Positions 7,621 to 9,748 of a DNA stretch of 9,748 nucleotides are shown here, piece after piece (the stretch's first letter is position 1; the number at the start of each line of letters is the position of its first letter). A model generated the notes under the pieces. That model was not told the DNA's origin. It did not search any database and saw only the letters and a program-made list of their open reading frames with translations. Origin of the DNA: an uncultured Alphaproteobacteria bacterium (GTDB lineage Bacteria > Pseudomonadota > Alphaproteobacteria > Micavibrionales > Micavibrionaceae); assembly GCA_934538895.1 (NCBI GenBank), contig CAKTCH010000041.1, positions 1 through 9,748 on the forward strand. Reading direction: 5' to 3'. The position numbers were made by a program, and so were the translations under genes.

Positions 7621-8997
7621 TCAGGGATAATTTTCGACCAGCAGGACTGACGGCCCTTTGGGCAGGTTCGGGTGCAGCTTGCCCTGCGGGCGCGGTTGCG
7701 CCGTGCCATAGAGGTCGAAGACGCGGACTACCGCTTCCGGGAAAGTGCCGTGCAAGGCGATACTGCTGGGCAGTTTGTAGTCGTAACTGGAATCCCAGAT
7801 CACCTCGACACCGGCTTTCTCCGCCCAGCCGTTCAACACTTCGCGCAGATTGGCGTTGTTGTCGGCTTGCCAGAAGCTTACCTGAAAGGGATCGAGCACA
7901 TTGACCTGCATGGCCGGGGATTCAGACATCGTGCGTTCCGGTAAAACATCACTGTGCTGGCGCATTTCCTCATCGGCGTAGGAAATTTTTTGCGCATTCA
8001 GCGAAACCGGTGCCATGGCTTGCGGCAACGGCGTTACCGCTGCGGGCGCTGCCGGTTCCAGAGCGGCGGCTACCGCCGGCTCCGTGCTTTGCATACCCAT
8101 ATCTTCGGGCGCCACTTCATTACGCACAATTACGTTATTTTCAATGGGCGGACGCGGCGCCTGATTGCCTTTATGTTCATCCGACGTAAAAATGCCGCCG
8201 AAAATACCCTGACGGGGCGGGGTGCGACGCGGGTAGTTCGCGCTGCCTTCGCCTCTGACGGCGGCTGCCGTCATATCCGTATCCGCCGTCGGCATCGTCA
8301 TCAGCGGCATATCGGCAGGGGGACGCGGCGCGATATTGTAGACCGACGATTCTTTCTCGTCTTTCTCGCCTTCCGGCATGGCGTGCATGTTTACCGGTGC
8401 AGCACTTTCAGCGGACGCCGCTTTACGGACAATGACCGCCATACCCGCTACATCGGCACGCAGGCCGTGCGGCGCCAGGGCGTCATTCAGCACGATGTTC
8501 CAGGGCTTGCCACCGTTCCATGAGATTTTCAGACCCGGATTAACGCTGGAAGCGAAAGAGTACGCGTATTCCGCCGGTACGATCTGGCCCAGCGCCAGCG
8601 CCAGCGGAATATCGGCGCCAAAACCGACGGCATCGGCAAACGGCCCTGCGGATGCGGGCGCATCGAGTCTTTCGACGATCGCTGGTTCGGGCAATGCCCG
8701 GCTTTCACGCTCGATGGCGGGTGCCGTTATCGGGGCTTCAACCGGTGTCATCTGCGCATCGGGCATATCGGGGATCGGCGTCAACTCCATGATATCGACG
8801 TCGCCGGCAGGCGCCGCCGGCACAGCCGGACCGGCAGCATCTGGCGTGGCCGGTGCCGCCATCGCCGGTGCGGGCGGCGGCGGAGTCCATTCAAAACCCG
8901 CCTGCGCAGGGCCTGTAAACAGAACCGGCAGGATGGCCGCGACAGCCATTTGCCACATAAGCAACTTTTTGTTTTTCATGTTCCTTGAACTTTCCAT
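7621..8997 (-). CDS. Exported protein with two TcpQ/secretin-N0-like domains, probable type IVB secretion component
   Basis: The 458-residue product has a signal peptide ending at AQA|G (residue 33). The second Met (residue 7, base 8979, MKNKKLL) gives a more typical signal peptide and has AAGGA just upstream, though spaced tightly; both starts are possible. A long Pro/Ala-rich linker follows (about 38-115). The first compact domain (about 117-192) has IPLALALGQIVPAEY, ISWNGGKPWNIVL and AVIVRK, the pattern of PilL/TcpQ N0-like domains. A second linker (about 195-365) is low in complexity and rich in Pro, Met and Ala. The C-terminal domain (about 366-458) has FWQADNNANLREVLNGWAEK, AGVEVIWDSS, LHGTFPEAV, a PRPQGKLHPNLP segment and VLLVENYP, which resembles the TcpQ (toxin-coregulated pilus Q) C-terminal domain. 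Such domains bind secretins or outer-membrane channels. Beside icmT and a dotB-like end it may fill the DotD-like role; that is inference. Confidence 0.8.
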   Translation of the reverse strand: MESSRNMKNKKLLMWQMAVAAILPVLFTGPAQAGFEWTPPPPAPAMAAPATPDAAGPAVPAAPAGDVDIMELTPIPDMPDAQMTPVEAPITAPAIERESRALPEPAIVERLDAPASAGPFADAVGFGADIPLALALGQIVPAEYAYSFASSVNPGLKISWNGGKPWNIVLNDALAPHGLRADVAGMAVIVRKAASAESAAPVNMHAMPEGEKDEKESSVYNIAPRPPADMPLMTMPTADTDMTAAAVRGEGSANYPRRTPPRQGIFGGIFTSDEHKGNQAPRPPIENNVIVRNEVAPEDMGMQSTEPAVAAALEPAAPAAVTPLPQAMAPVSLNAQKISYADEEMRQHSDVLPERTMSESPAMQVNVLDPFQVSFWQADNNANLREVLNGWAEKAGVEVIWDSSYDYKLPSSIALHGTFPEAVVRVFDLYGTAQPRPQGKLHPNLPKGPSVLLVENYP

Positions 8998-9178
8998 TTC
9001 GTTTTTATCCCGAAGGGCACCCCTTACCCATCGGAGGGCAAAGGTCTTACGAAGACTGCCGGAACCCCGCCGTTAAACAGGTTTTGACAATAATGCGGGA
9101 GGCCGAAAATGACAAGCGCCGGAGAACAAGTTTAAAGATTAAATACCGGCACAAAGCTTAAACAAGCCGCAAGCCCGT
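8998..9178 (-). other. Intergenic region between icmT and the TcpQ-domain gene
   Basis: This 181-base gap, the longest in the window, is AT-richer than its neighbours and holds no convincing ORF. It contains the sigma-70-like promoter listed separately and a weaker candidate farther upstream (TTGTTT at 9160-9165, TTTAAT at 9138-9143, 16-base spacer, minus strand). I see no good intrinsic terminator for icmT. Confidence 0.6.
9087..9115 (-). promoter_or_regulatory. Candidate sigma-70-type promoter for the TcpQ-domain gene
   Basis: On the minus strand, TTGTCA (9110-9115) and TATTGT (9087-9092) are separated by exactly 17 bases. Transcription would start near 9080 and give a leader of about 80 bases before the gene at 8997. 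The match is good but not perfect, and alphaproteobacterial -10 boxes are loosely conserved, so this is a candidate only. Confidence 0.45.
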
Positions 9179-9481
9179 TCAGCCGAAATCCTTCAGGGTG
9201 CGGCGGCGCAACCGCAGCCAGCCCGGGCGCTCATCCCCGAAAAGCCAGACACGAAAAGCGCGTAACGCCGCCGGGAAGGTCAGGCCCCGCTTTTCCATCA
9301 GCTTGAAGATAACCGTCGAAAGCAGTGCCAGAATGAATGTGACCGGACGCGCGTAAATCAGCAGCAGGAGATAGGGAATCCCGGCGCGGGCATCCATATT
9401 GAAGAAGCGCACCGGACGCATGGTATTGCGCCAGTGCCAGTTCTGCCGTTCTATTTCGGTATCGTCTGATGCTCTTGCCAT
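9179..9481 (-). CDS. icmT: IcmT/TraK-family type IVB secretion protein
   Basis: The 100-residue product matches the IcmT (Legionella Dot/Icm) and TraK (IncI conjugation) family in length and layout. The conserved N-terminal motif WRNTMRPVRFFNMDARAG lies at 17-34. It is followed by a hydrophobic segment at about 35-60 that would span or hairpin into the inner membrane (IPYLLLLIYARP, then FILALLSTVIF). After it come LMEKRGLTFPAALRAFRVWL and a basic tail (WLRLRRRTLKDFG). The ribosome binding site AGGGG lies five bases before the ATG. In known systems IcmT is a small protein required for type IVB function. Here it follows a DotB-like gene on the same strand, the order seen for traJ-traK in IncI plasmids. 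It is the strongest single marker that this locus is type IVB. Confidence 0.9.
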   Translation of the reverse strand: MARASDDTEIERQNWHWRNTMRPVRFFNMDARAGIPYLLLLIYARPVTFILALLSTVIFKLMEKRGLTFPAALRAFRVWLFGDERPGWLRLRRRTLKDFG

Positions 9482-9528
9482 ATTATCCCCTGCGATCGGA
9501 TTTCGCCGACCTATCTTACCAGAATTGC

Positions 9529-9559
9529 AAAAAAGAATGAACGGGTGGTAAAGACCCGT
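9529..9559 (-). terminator. Possible weak terminator between the dotB-like gene and icmT
   Basis: On the minus strand, ACGGGT, a seven-base loop (CTTTACC) and ACCCGT form a six-base-pair stem at 9541-9559. TCATTC and then TTTTTT (9529-9534) follow. The T-run begins six bases after the stem, which is far for a strong intrinsic terminator. It may attenuate rather than end transcription before icmT. Confidence 0.35.
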
Positions 9560-9571
9560 CTTTCCCGAGGC

Positions 9572-9748
9572 TTAACCACCGCCGCCCGTACTATTGGCCA
9601 GCAGCAGGTAATAGCGCCGCTCGATGTGGCCGCTTTCAAAGGCAAGGCGGGCGGATTGAGCCATGGTTTGACCATAGGCCGGGATCAGGCGCTGGATCGT
9701 GGCGGGCCAGTGAACATATTCCATGTCCATCAGTTTTTCACGGACTTC
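9572..9748 (-). CDS. dotB: C-terminal end of a probable DotB/TraJ-type secretion ATPase (partial)
   Basis: Only the last 58 residues and the TAA stop lie in the window; the gene runs off the right edge. The visible part begins EVREKLMDMEYVHWPATIQR, followed by LIPAYGQTMAQSARLAFESG, HIERRYYLLL and a short Gly tail. This matches the general layout at the C-terminus of PilT/VirB11-like ATPases such as DotB: a short helix (VREKL), a Trp-containing turn, then a helix with a GxTMxQSA-type segment and a final 'G-I-x-x-x-x-Y' helix. The Walker motifs would lie outside the window, so the assignment rests on this tail and on the icmT neighbour. The traJ(dotB)-traK(icmT) order of IncI systems fits. Another PilT-family ATPase is the main alternative. 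Confidence 0.55.
   Translation of the reverse strand, partial: EVREKLMDMEYVHWPATIQRLIPAYGQTMAQSARLAFESGHIERRYYLLLANSTGGGG

Noticed and set aside
8378..9076. A + strand open frame of 232 codons opposite the 5' half of the TcpQ-domain gene
   Set aside because: It is a low-complexity Ala/Gly/Ser translation of the Pro/Ala linker region read backwards, and the minus-strand gene has a signal peptide and domains.
9132..9161. CtrA-type box (TTAA-N7-TTAA) upstream of the TcpQ-domain gene
   Set aside because: TTAA copies are present, but the spacings are 3 and 15 bases, not 7.
1..9748. CRISPR array, tRNA, IS element or phage attachment site
   Set aside because: No regularly spaced repeats, cloverleaf, terminal inverted repeats or transposase/integrase frames were seen.

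Overview
The window reads as chromosomal DNA of a flagellated, Gram-negative, moderately GC-rich proteobacterium. An alphaproteobacterium is my best guess, from the gene style, the sigma-54-driven late flagellar genes and the IcmT-type secretion gene. No rRNA or housekeeping marker is present, so the lineage is inference. I see no tRNA, IS element, CRISPR array or integration site, and no gene-free stretch longer than 181 bases.

Left part (1-3967, + strand): three tightly coupled genes in a row encode homologous exported proteins of about 400-470 residues, called P1, P2 and P3 here. They share a helical core, a three-cysteine pattern in which the first two cysteines are exactly 59 residues apart in all three, and a strongly conserved C-terminal third. 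I do not recognise the family. P1 probably begins upstream of the window.

Middle (3968-7617, + strand): a 143-base intergenic region carries a near-perfect sigma-54 (-24/-12) promoter, followed by flgK and flgL. These are the two hook-filament junction proteins of the flagellum and form a two-gene operon.

Right part (7621-9748, - strand, converging on flgL): reading leftward from the right edge there is the C-terminal end of a probable DotB/TraJ-type secretion ATPase, then an icmT gene, then a large exported protein with two TcpQ/secretin-N0-like domains. Together these indicate a type IVB (Dot/Icm or IncI-like) secretion system locus that continues beyond the right edge.

Working together: FlgK and FlgL join hook to filament. 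DotB would power the type IVB system, IcmT would be a small inner-membrane component, and the TcpQ-like protein a periplasmic or outer-membrane component. The P1-P3 family is exported and lies close to this secretion locus, so a role as unrecognised periplasmic or surface secretion factors is plausible, but it rests only on proximity and export signals.
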